From: Hyalella azteca
Taxonomy: Eukaryota > Arthropoda > Malacostraca > Amphipoda > Hyalellidae
NCBI RefSeq assembly: GCF_000764305.2
Contig: NW_025936356.1
Location: forward strand, 281,148 to 345,147
DNA: 64,000 nucleotides
Direction: 5' to 3'
A program made the position numbers and the translations under genes. Position 1 is the stretch's first letter. Every line of letters begins with the position of its first letter. Below the pieces are notes generated by a model. It saw only the letters and a list, made by a program, of their open reading frames with translations. It was not told where the DNA came from and ran no database searches. Shown piece by piece: positions 21,453 through 32,600 of the stretch.

Positions 21453-24400
21453 CAATATAATACTAAAATAATCAGTTGATTTAGTTACCAATATACCTTT
21501 CGAAAACTGTTTAAATCTGCCTCAATTCTCTGTTCAAAGGTCTAATGCTCTTGTCATGCGTTTGCGCAGTAACTTGTTGAAACTTCTTCTTGAATTATCA
21601 GCTTTACGCGAATTTTTTTAATTTTCTGGCGAGTTTTACGGATGATTGATGACTTTGGTATTTGTCTCCCGTTTGGTCCAGCTCCAGCGCATATTTTCCG
21701 GTGTTTTCTCGAGGTTGCTTGGCTGGCCAATTTACCTCTTCATTATTAACCTGTATTCTATAATCGATCTGACAAAAACACAATTTATTTTATTTTCAAA
21801 TATCCCTCTCATGTGGGGATTTTTTTTATTATCGTAAATTGCAACATAAGTCTATCGAATTTAGTCTATCCCATTCAAAATTAGAGGACTTGTTAGAGAG
21901 CTATCTAGAATTTAGATCATACTGAGAATTGGAGTTGCGACTATCAGCAGAGAAAGGAAGGAATTTGTGTACATAGCTTGAAAAATGGTTGGATTGTCAA
22001 CCTCAACATAATTTTGAATAAAAAAGGCATGAAGATATTGTTTTAGTGAATGAGCGTAAAATTCTTGAATATGAATTTCAACATTTGCTTGTATATTGCA
22101 ACACAAAAGGAAAACAAATTAGGTTCTGCATGAACTCAATTGATTTGTTCCCCAAAAGCACCGTTTAGCACGATTACATATTATACCTATGTCGAATTAT
22201 TGACAAAATTATATCACAAGTCACTGTGTTTCTATTAAATCAATAGTTTCATATTGCTTCAACAGACTCAAAACTTGGGCATGGACTATAGGCATAAATG
22301 TAGAGTGACATTCTGTGTTTGGGGGTGAGGAGGGGTGAGGGGCAGGGTTTAAAGTGCCAACCCGCCAACGAACGACGTTTACAATTGTGGTGGTGAGCTC
22401 GTAGGGGAGAGCAGATACCCTTACCTAACGAACGGTTCATCTATTAGTGAAAAATAAGCCGCTGTCTGCAGTGAAGATGAGAAATTTTGCGCTAACTCGG
22501 GAAATAGGGAGAATTTAAATAGTAATGAAAATGTTTACCTCGACGTAACTAAAAAAATCTATGCACAATTAATGTGCAGCTCATACTTCACAATTCTCGC
22601 GCACCTTCGGCCACGTCACTACGCTGCCAGACGCTCCCGCTGAAATTTACGCTGCTCTCGCCCAGTGTGCCGAGTTTAGAGTTGGAGCGTCCGTGAACGG
22701 GCCTCTTAAGTAACGTTCAGCTTCTTGTATATGTAGCTTCCCGCGCAAATGTTTTGATAACACCACCGTTAGATCTACGTCTTCATAGCAGCACTTACGC
22801 AACACGTAAGTCGCTACGTGTACGTAGCGATGTTTTGATAATCCGACCCCTGAACTGCTTCAGACGCAAACGCATCAGCTACTCACATCTGAAGAATAAA
22901 TCATCGAAATATTTCGAGTGCGAATACTCGCAGGTCAATAAGCACCTTAAGGCTTGAAAGGTAGCCTCTGGGCAGCTGGGCAGCTTGCATCTCGGCATGA
23001 CTTGGCTCACCTAACCCTTCTACTCACAGGCGAGTATAAAGTCGGAAATGAGAAAAACTTTAGGCCGATTGTTAGACATCCCTGACTTGATGCGACCGTC
23101 TCTAGTTTACAAATGCAGTTGTGCGCAATGCGGATGAGTGAAGGCTGGTATGAAGTAAGGCAACTTATATTCTAGACTGGCTGAGCATTATGGGAAGAGT
23201 TCGCGAACATGATACCTGCACATTCATTCAGTTTTAAGAGATGATGGGGGGCGGTGCAAAGTCCCAGCTTTCGAAAGCGAGTTCAAAGCTTTAGCTTCCA
23301 TAATCAGTGTCTGACTTAGGAATTTCAGAATCCTCATTTTCAAACAGGTGCCTAGTGTGCTGCCTTCAGTTCTGATCCAGTAGAACTTGTTAATAGGAAT
23401 TGTCTTTCATTTTTAATTTTAGCTTTAAGTCTGCAACGTGAATATTAATTGCTTATAATTATCTGTACTTGCATTCAATGATGGTCGATCTGATGATAGA
23501 GCTAGACTCCGGAACATTTTATTCTATAAAATATGGTGAATATAGGTGGCATTTAATTTGCTTTCAAACTCTTGAATAAATTAAGTATTTAGCAGCGTTT
23601 ACTTTCATTATTTCACAGTATAATTTCTATCGTCGATAGTCTTCTGTTACGCTGCTGATACGTTTACCCTCAATACAGCAGGGCATCGTGTTTTTCTGCT
23701 TTGGTCTTGCGTTGAAGGTAAGTAAGGCTAGAGGGATGTGACTGGGTTCAAATATTACGCGGCTTTCATTTAAAGTTCGACTATTTGCCTTATTGACTCA
23801 GTAATAGAATATCTTTCGATCCCATTTGTTAGCTGGCTCTGTCATTTCAGCTCGCATTCAGAATCCTATTGGGTTGAGGCAAAAGAAATGTCTAAAAAAG
23901 TATCACAAAAAATGTCTGGGCAAAAAAATGTCTAAGTGTATCTGGGAGCAGTCGCACCATAAAGACGTAAACACTATGAGGTGGCACCAAGTTCGTACAA
24001 ATATGGACGTTAAACGTACTATGACGGAGCTGCAAATATCGGCCCCTGTAATACGTTCCCCACGAAAACATCACACGAAATATGAATACAACTAAACCCG
24101 ACAGGATGTTAAACACATAAACATTCAAATCATTTATTGTATTGTTACATAATAGATTACATTATAACCCAAAAACTGCGCGTGGCAGCATAACTCGTGA
24201 ATAATGAATGCACACGGATAAATGGTCATTAATAGGATATATAGTAAATGCATCCTACCGTCCTTTTCCTGAATATTTCATGGGGGAGATTGAAACTCGA
24301 TTCTAAAAAATCCGCAAAAACAAATATTAAAACACAGCCACAAACATAACCGAAGAAATCCCGAAATTCGAAATTGCAACAATTACAATTTCCTGCTCAG

Positions 24401-24813
24401 CAATCCATCTAAGCGGAAATGAATGGGTTAAGGAAGAAGAAAAGTTTTCTGATGCTCAGTTCGTCTTCTTCTGGCTCATTTCAATCTTCTTCCGTGACAT
24501 CAACCGTCCATGTTATTCCGTGACATCACCCGGTTAATATAGCAGTCGAGAGACAGACGAATAGTCGGCTAAACTGGAACGTGAAACACGAAGCATAAGA
24601 AATGAACATTTACGGACATTCAGTGATCTCTTCTGTTTGGTGCAGTGGTCTGACATCATTGAATTTCTAAGAAAGAGGTTTTTTCCTTTCATTCGAACTA
24701 TAAGCAACCGTTGGTAATTTTTCCTTGTTACTTCAAAATTTAAGCAATACATATAGAAAATGTAGCACTTGTTTCTAAAGCAAATATGTAGATAAGCACA
24801 TGCTTCTACTTAC
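21453..24813. other. No gene seen
   Basis: AT-rich sequence holding copy 2 of a dispersed repeat at about 22940-23085 and a degenerate PLE end at 23486-23520 (CTGATGA, a short stem, then GGAAC instead of GAAAC). Several frames of 60-90 codons here show no domain and no supporting splice sites. Confidence 0.5.
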
Positions 24814-24942
24814 GTTCAAATATTTCATGGTGGACTTCTTGCACGTTGGGTAGGCGGCTTTGAACTTCGCGTCAGCGCTGCATTTGTTCTGCAATGTGGT
24901 TGCTTTGAAGGCCGCGTCGTCGAACGTGTTGTCTGCCTTCAG
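24814..24942 (-). CDS. Candidate internal exon, unknown protein
   Basis: A 129-base minus-strand stretch with a good acceptor (a pyrimidine-rich run ending CCCGTTCTCCAG) and a consensus donor (AAC, then GTAAGTAG). It encodes 43 residues in phase 0-0: LKADNTFDDAAFKATTLQNK, then CSADAKFKAAYPTCKKSTMK, then YLN. Codons are GC-rich compared with the AT-rich flanks, as in the Side-like exons. Two Cys are 12 residues apart. I do not recognise the family, and it is not an Ig domain. Exon 29485-29636 ends in a compatible phase, but the content gives no reason to join them. It may belong to a separate gene. Confidence 0.5.
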
Positions 24943-25689
24943 CTGGAGAACGGGAAGTGGAGATATGGAAGATGTATGGTAACTGCAGTTTGGATTTATA
25001 CTATTTTTTTTGCTCGGTGGAAAAATGTCTTCAGCATTAAATAAGATCGTAAAGGGTTTCGTGTCGGCTTTTGCGTAGAAATGTGAGAGCATCGTTGAGG
25101 ATGATGGAAGGAGAAATTTTTGAACATGGACGCAATACCGAATTGGAAAATGCCTACCCGCTGTCTCGACCCACTTGCCAGGCTTGTGTGCCCCACCAGT
25201 GGGTCAAGCCTAATAGTTTGTGAGTGACATTAACCCTGCAAAAATCAGACCAACACACCAGACATCAATACTGCTGAGCGTGTGTGCTGTGAGTATGCGA
25301 CCAGAATTTTTGAGCTATAATGTCCAGTCATGAACTCGGCGCCCAATGTACAGTCATACTCACAAGTCCTGCACTCTATACTCAATGACCATTGAGCAGT
25401 CATACTCTCAAGTTCTGCACTCAATGCTCAATGTACAGTCATACACTGTGACGTCGCTCTGAGACGCTCGTCAGCTTCAAACACACCCTTCAGCTACATC
25501 ATCTATACCCGGCAGAACTTTGTCATAGTCCCCCTTAAACGACACTCCGTTTTCTTTGGGACAAACAGGCCCCGCTTGGGTTGCTCTACAAACACCCCAA
25601 GCTCCAGTCTGCCTTGCAGTGAGATAGCGCAAACACCCGTGCTGATTTTACCCGGACCGACGTGGATTTTCTTCTAGTGATAAGAACCC
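24943..25689. other. No gene; imperfect repeat
   Basis: At about 25335-25450 a unit containing CAGTCATACTC and a TGCACTC segment is repeated two to three times with variation. The rest shows no coding signal. Confidence 0.5.
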
Positions 25690-25693
25690 TTAA

Positions 25694-27780
25694 CCCTCTA
25701 CCGTCTGATGTAAGATTTCCTGGAAAAATAATTTTTTTCTTCTTTCTATCGTGTTACTGATGATGCAATAACATCATATCTATATAACTTTTTTCATTTT
25801 GACGCATAGTGAAAAAATATATAATATGTCCCCCAGGGGGAACATTGGTCACCAGAAGGCAGTAATTTAAGTGTCACTCTTGAGGAACATCAGGCATACA
25901 TACAAACATAAGGTATTATATTTCAATTTGAACTAGATTGTTATAATATGAGGATGGACAAACAATCAGGTAATGACAAAAATGTACTGTACCAAGATTC
26001 TCTGACTTGAAAAACATATACAGTCCTTTTTATTCACGTTGTTACAAAGTTCAGTTTGATAAGTTTACTCTCGATGGTAGGTGGCAAAGCAGTTAGAAGA
26101 TACTGTTATACAAAGATTTACCTTGCACTTCTTGCATGCAAATCTACTTTTACCGGTACATTTGTCGTTTTTGCACCTGTTTCTATTTTTTTCCAAAACA
26201 GGAAAGTGGCCAATTTGGTCAAAACGGACAATGTTCTCGGGACCAGATCGAAGACGTTTGGGGGTTGAACTCTGACTTTCCTGTGGTGATGGCCTTCCAC
26301 GTTTTGCTGGTCGTGCTTTACCCTTCGCTGTTAGTGCACTAGCAACCGATAATTTGAAATGAGCCAGCGGTAGAATGTCTTTTCTTTGAAGGTTCAAATC
26401 TTCAGCATCCCTTTTGTATAGTTTCCAGGAATTTATTATACACATGTCGAACATATGAAATACAAGTCTCATATAGAACTTCTTACATCGCAGAGAGATT
26501 CTATAAAGCGCTATAAGACTATCAGCCAGGTCGACGCCTCCCATGCATTTGTTATATTTCTGAATAATGTCACGGCACCAATGCATTCGTGTGTCAGATA
26601 CCTTCATTATAGAAAAATACATCACGAGGCCAATCCACTGTTCGAGCTCATTCTTCGTAAGCCCCAAAGGTTTATTCACATTTTTTTGCACAGAATAAAG
26701 GTTTGATTGTTCGACAACCAGTTCTAGAAACGAGTCAGTAATGAAGGACTTGAAATATTCGTACGGATGTTGCACTTCGTGGCAGCAGGGTTCGGTCCCA
26801 GTTGGCAGCTGATATTCAGGTTCTTGAGTGAACCCACCGTCTTTATTGTACCACTGCGGGGCTAAAATATGCCTCTTTGTCCGTGTAGCTCTGGACGAAC
26901 CGGTGCTTTCATCAGCCTGTAGTTCCAAAACTACAGTTTCATCGTTAGGAAATTCATCACTGGGCTCATCATCATGATCCTCGTCTTCAATATCTAATTC
27001 AATTTGTTCAGGAGCAAAAGTTAGGTCCCCAACTTCTTCATCTTCTCCGTCACAATCGCTAGGACCATCACTGTCAATAGCTGATTCTTGTATTTTCATT
27101 GCAGTGTTTCGCCCATAGAATGAACTTGGTTGAAAAATATCTGGAAATAAAGAGAAAGTGAAAATTTGAATTGAATTCGAGAATACGGATTATATGTTGA
27201 TTATGTACATCCAATGAGAGTATTTCATTGAATTATAATCAAAACTCAATGCATTTTATCGTTCATAAACTATGTATTCACCTGAATGAGCATGCATATA
27301 CAATATTGTACCATGCAGTTTTTCCATAAATGTACATGATACAATCACCTGACGGATGTTCCTCCTCAGTGACAGACAATAAATGCAGTGGAGAGCCTGA
27401 TGTTCCCTCTCAGTGACAAACAATGAATTACACAAAAAAAGTTTATTGTTAAGTTAAAAGAGAAACCGAATACATCAGACATGACCTAGATTCATGAGAA
27501 CAGCTTATAAAAATTCGCAGCATCATAACTCACCATTGTTTTCGTCCATGATTAGGTAAAGATGGCAAGCTGGAGCATAACTGTCACACCTCGGACCCTT
27601 GAAACGTATAACCATCCACTGAGCGCGAAATCACTTCCATTGACGGTTGCTGCCGTGTACGACAACTTTAACATGTCCTCTACAGGGAACAACCGTCGTC
27701 AGGTCGCTACAGTCAATAACTGGCGCATAACTTCAATGTAAAAGTTATGTTCCCGGACAGTGACACGGGGCGGTAGAGGG
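25694..27780 (-). mobile_element. piggyBac element, internally deleted
   Basis: The ends are a perfect inverted pair, CCCTCTACCG at 25694-25703 and CGGTAGAGGG at 27771-27780. TTAA flanks the left end (25690-25693) and CTAA the right (27781-27784), so the TTAA target duplication is intact but for one base. Subterminal inverted copies of CCTGATGTTCC followed by CAGTGAC occur near 25871-25893 and at about 27353-27415, where the right side has two copies. The element is 2.09 kb and carries one transposase-derived gene on the minus strand. Confidence 0.93.
26065..27549 (-). pseudogene. piggyBac transposase with catalytic core deleted
   Basis: The main exon (26065-27140) continues an upstream 16-base exon (27534-27549, ATGGACGAAAACAATG). 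They are joined by a donor GTGAGT and an acceptor TTTATTTCCAG with the frame kept, giving about 363 residues from MDENN. An acidic N-terminus is followed by the start of the transposase domain (LTKNELEQWIGLVMYFSIMK). The frame then jumps at about residue 193 from DTRMHW straight to IIQKYNKCMGGVDLADSLIA. About 250 residues usual in the family, including the first two catalytic Asp, are absent, while the GGVD Asp is kept. The C-terminal Cys-rich zinc-binding region is present (CKNDKCTG, CKKCKVNLC). The deletion is in frame and the rest has no stop. It cannot catalyse transposition, but could still bind DNA. Confidence 0.88.
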
Positions 27781-27784
27781 CTAA

Positions 27785-28537
27785 TTAGGGCATATACAGT
27801 ACATGTACATACACTGAGGCAAATTATTTAAAACCAACAACTCTAACCTCGGAATTTGCGTTAACAAATTCAGAACACAGAAATTTGTCGTTATAATTCA
27901 CGCTTCAAGTTTGCCATTTGATGAAATTGATATGTTAAGAAACTTTGTTTTTAAGTGAATTTTTTTCACGAGAAAAATTGTGAGCTCACAAAAGCTACAT
28001 ACGTCGAGTTGATTGATTTAAATAAAACTTTTTCAAGGTATTTTTCACCGCATTCATTCACCAATTTTTCAGGTTTGAAAGAACATGACGCTGGAAAGGA
28101 AAAATGAAATGAAATCTACAGAGCCATTCCGTCAAATTAACTAACAAATAAAATTCACTATTTTTAAATTTATTTTTTCTATTGCTTGGATCTCAGTCGG
28201 CGCCCGTCACTCGTTGTTTGTAACGCGTGTGGTTTATATAAGGATGTGACTTATCTTATAAAGCAAACTTGAAGATTTATCCTTATTAAACCTAGTTAAT
28301 TCTGGATAAAATCGAAATTAATGTACTTTACCACACTCGAAAGCCGAGGTGACTCAGAAAGACAGTCAGGACAACTTTACTTTTGTGCAATTTGCTTCAG
28401 CTGAGTGGACTGCTTTGATGCAATTTGCGCAGACTATTTATGCAGACTAACATGCCATCATAAGATGAAATTGGCAAAAATGAAAGTACGCAAAGCCCAG
28501 AAGATTTCGTGAAAAGTATAAGCCCGTAAATTCCAAA
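27785..28537. other. No gene seen
   Basis: AT-rich spacer between the piggyBac element and the next MITE, with no feature that I can support. Confidence 0.5.
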
Positions 28538-28541
28538 TTAA

Positions 28542-29417
28542 GGGGAGCATATCGGTCAAAATCTATTTTCTATATTTAGGGGAGGATCATCTCCAAACTT
28601 GTTACATATATGTAAAATCGAAAAAGGCGACGATTTAGTTCATGTGAATTTTTCGAAAAAGTGAAAGAAAACGTGAAATTCATAGAAACGGCCAAAAAGA
28701 GGGTACTGTAGAACAAATACTGTACTCCTCCTACAAATATCGTGCTACAACATCGAGACACGTATAATTCGATTTATAAAGACAATATCTAGAGATTGTC
28801 GAGTCACTTTTTCAATTTTTTCTTGGTTCTCTTGTTATGATGATTTTTCTGAAAAATTTCGAATTTTCGAAACTTCCCCCATTTCCCCCTCCCACATTTT
28901 GCAATATATAATCCAAACTAAAACGAAATCGAGAAAAAAATGGCTCGACAATCGCAAGATCTTTTCATTACGAATCGAATTGTATATGTCTCATCGCTGT
29001 AGCTTCAAAACTCTAGGAGAAGATAGGTTTGCCGTGACAAAAAGTGTGAATGTTCAGGAGGGCTCGACAAAGTCCCCGCGCCTCGCATAGGCACTCAATG
29101 TAGCAAAGATACAAAACTAAGCGTTACTGGAGCTTGATTCCAGTCAAGGATGGTGGGAGCGGCTACGTGAACACCTCCCCGTTCAATGACAGGAGGGTGA
29201 CTGAGCTGCAACCCGAGTAGACTCAATTTATATGCTAGGCAGCGAATTTCCTCCGATCTAATTTCCCCCACTCCCCTCCTTTGCGGGATCTGTCCTGAAC
29301 GCATAAATAAACGTACAGAGGTTTTGGTACCGTTGGATAGCTCAGAATGTCAGCTTTAAGATGAGACTAAAAACCGGACAAGGTCAAAAACTGCCGATTT
29401 TGACCGATATGCTCCCC
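28542..29417. mobile_element. TTAA-flanked MITE, copy 1
   Basis: An 876-base element with perfect 22-base terminal inverted repeats starting GGGGAGCATATCGGTC. TTAA lies to the left (28538-28541) and ATAA to the right (29418-29421). Its interior aligns along its length with the element at 62447-63310, for example GACAAAGTCC, TCAAGGATGGTG and GTACCGTTGGATAG. It has no transposase. The TTAA target fits piggyBac-type integration, but the ends differ from those of the piggyBac element at 25.7-27.8 kb. It lies in the intron just 68 bases downstream, in transcript sense, of a Side-like exon. Confidence 0.87.
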
Positions 29418-29484
29418 ATAAGGCTTAAAGCATGATTGATTTATACGTAACTGAAACATTTTGTAAGTTTTAAGTGAAACTCAC

Positions 29485-29636
29485 AGGCTGCGCGGTGCCG
29501 GCGATGAGCTTGCCGTCGAGATACCAGGTAAGGAGCGCGGGAGGGCGGCCGTCGCTGCTCTGGCAGGCGACTTCGTAGTCGCGGCCCGCAGACAGTGGCT
29601 CGCGGGCGCCCAATATCGCCACCTTGGCGGGCTTCA
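29485..29636 (-). CDS. Side-like receptor exon: first half of Ig3
   Basis: Minus-strand exon of 152 bases with acceptor CATGCGCAG and donor GTGAGT. The first two bases complete a codon begun by exon 35306-35509 (phase 1), so the two read through as MNLKPAKVAILG. It encodes EPLSAGRDYEVACQSSDGRP then PALLTWYLDGKLI. The Cys of Ig strand B and the Trp of strand C are both present and 16 residues apart. The sequence matches the third Ig domain of the arthropod Sidestep family, surface receptors that bind Beat proteins in axon guidance. The second half of Ig3, with its partner Cys, should lie at lower coordinates, but I did not find it. Confidence 0.87.
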
Positions 29637-32600
29637 CTGCGCATGGAGGCGCCAGTGAGAGCAACAGCGCAGGATGATCAGAGTCAGGGCAGGAACTGAA
29701 CTTAGCGGCATCAAGGAATGATGAGTCTTGATGAAATAATGCAAATTATTTTGCGATCAAATTGTAAGTAATTTAGTTCCTAAAGCATTGCTACTGTAGA
29801 AACTGGTCAATATAGTTTTGCAAGATAATACAGAACATTATAACTATATTTGAAAATGTAAGCAAATTTTCCAAAAGTTCAGTAAATAATTGATATATTT
29901 GCTATGGGATAGGTAGATTTGCAGACATCAAAATCGATGCCGATAAAGAAAATGAGCGAGAATTTAAATCGATGCGGCGCAAAAAACGTAAATTCGTATA
30001 ATTTTCTATCAGCATCTATATTTCAGTACTACCATCGTAGTCGACTTACATCACCTCATGAACGTTATAAAAGAATTCATATCGTTACAAATTTCACTCA
30101 ACCCAGGCATCCCAGAAAGCTTTTTAGAATCGTGTGACATATAACATGTAGGCGTTCATCGCTTTTTCGGTGTATGAAGAAATGTAAATTTGACCAATCC
30201 ACGTGTCCTTTATTCTGATGTCGTTACATTAGAACTCGTATGTATTAATTGTGTAGTTTTTATAATAAATTATTAGTAAAAATAATTTAATAATAATAAT
30301 CAATTAGCTATTAAAAAATGTTTATCGGTGGAGCTGTCAACTGAACAAGCTCCAAGTCCATCCCTGGAATAAGAAATATTAAAAAAATATGTCGGAAAAT
30401 TATTCTCATATGAACTTCTTTTCAGAAATTAAAAAATTCAGTGGCGCCATAGTTTTCTTTAAAAAAAGCGCGTCTGATCTCACGGGGACATTTGCAATTC
30501 GAGTGCCACTTCTGGGCTCCTGGAGCGACGCTCCTGTAACTGATCAGTTTCTATATGCATGGCGTCAGACAGCCGCCTGAATTTAACCGCTCATATATAT
30601 ATTTTTTTTTGAGATACATGGCTTCGTAATTTTCTTATTTAGTGTTCAGAACACGGATTAGTGCACGCATCAGGTGAATTCATGTTCATTTACCACCTAT
30701 TGTTGACAAAGTGCATGTAATGTCGACAAAAATCAATGACGTTTGGGCGTACTCAAACAGATAACGCACCACTTATTGACTGACATTCAGGAATTGTTTT
30801 TGCCTTAAATTAAAGTATAGTGCAATATTAAATGTCACTAAATTATGGGTACTAATTATCAGGGAGATACGCATTCATATTCGTTCAGTAATCATTCATC
30901 ATTTCTGTCACACTTTTAATATACCTTCTTAGTGAAGCAGTCATTTTGCATAGATGTTACCAGTGTTAATAATAAAGGTGTCTCATCACTATTATTATTC
31001 ATTATCTTTATTACCACGGGCATTTTTCGAGCGTCCTAATGTCGCTCTTCTGTTTCTGTTCTGCTGAAGTTTTCATACATTATTTAATGACCAAAGATTC
31101 GACTTTACTTCAGTACTAATTATTTCAAGTCAGACCCTGAATGTAATAGTTCCTCAAATCATTCCCAACGAAAAAAGAAAACAAGTTTTTCTGATTGTTA
31201 TGGTGTACCTACAGCATTATTCAACCGCGACACCGTGTGTGGCGTTTTTAATTCTATCTTATGGGCTTGATAAATGGTGGAAATACTAGCAGCCTAACAG
31301 GAACTACATATCTGCATGCCTGCTTGGAACTCCTGCTACTGCGAGACGAGCGGTGCTTCAACTGCAGTATTGTGACCTTTTCAACGTCATACTCATGTTC
31401 AAAGTTATCCCTTCTTTTTCATGCTAAATGTGTAAAACTAAACTTATGAATGCAGATATTCAGTATCGGGATACGGTTTGCATTCGAAGCAAATTTTTAT
31501 ATTCACGCTGAGATACGGTCCTGCATCACCGGCCTTTCATGCACGCGTCGCATAACAAAAACAACGTTACATGAGAGGGTTACCATTACCTCGGGTCATA
31601 TCCTTCTGTCTGAAATATATATCACCTAGAAGTACAGACTCTGGAAATAAACAAATGAAAGTTAAACTCGTGGAATGCGTGTTGTGAACGCATGAGGTCG
31701 TGGCGGTCTCGTGAGGCCTCTAGATTCAGACAGTAATGTCAAGTAATCAGACCGTTGCTGGCACAGCAAACTCTACAGCTTGTTATTTAACTTCCTACTT
31801 CAAATGCTACTCCTCGGCATCACTTGCTCATATAGCTTTAATTGCATAATGCTCATAGAGCATTAATTTCAGGAAGGGATGTAATGAGTTGAAGGTATGT
31901 GAAAAATGATAAATTATTTGTTGACTACCATGATATTCTTCATGAAAATTTGATTTTGAATTTTGTGTCTCCTGATGCAGCAAAGTTAGGAAACTGCAAT
32001 GGAACACATCATGTCGATATCATTTTTTCGCTGAAAAAAACAGAAAGATGCTTGGAGTAGTGGTGAGAAATAAAAAACACTATTAAATAGTTTTTAGAAA
32101 TTATAGTTTTCGATAATATTTTTTCATGTGGACGCCCTCCCAATAAATCCTTTTAGAGGATTCTTAAACAAATCGATTTTCAGATTCAAGCTAGATGCAA
32201 TATAAAATTTATAGTAAAGTGAGCATGATTAGGTTTGAATGTCATCGCCATCTGAAAAGAAATATGTATTCATACAAATTAATCAAGATAAAAAATGCAT
32301 GCGCTGTATATATGTTCCAGTGTGAACATAATGTGATGAACTTATTTATATACGCACACAGACATTCGCAACGTCTTTCTGTCAGCCAAAGTCTAGGATG
32401 AATGTCCCTCTATGTATAGCGCCTCTATTGTATGCTGGTGTGTGTCACATTCTGCATGCGTAAAACGACTTTTTGAAGCTATCTAATTAGATCTCAATAA
32501 TTTACTTTTAATTATACTAGAAGAAGGTGAAGTAAGTAGTGATACTAATACTGGAAGAAGAAAAAGAGCTTTTCTAGGTAGTTGAGCATATCTACAAATA

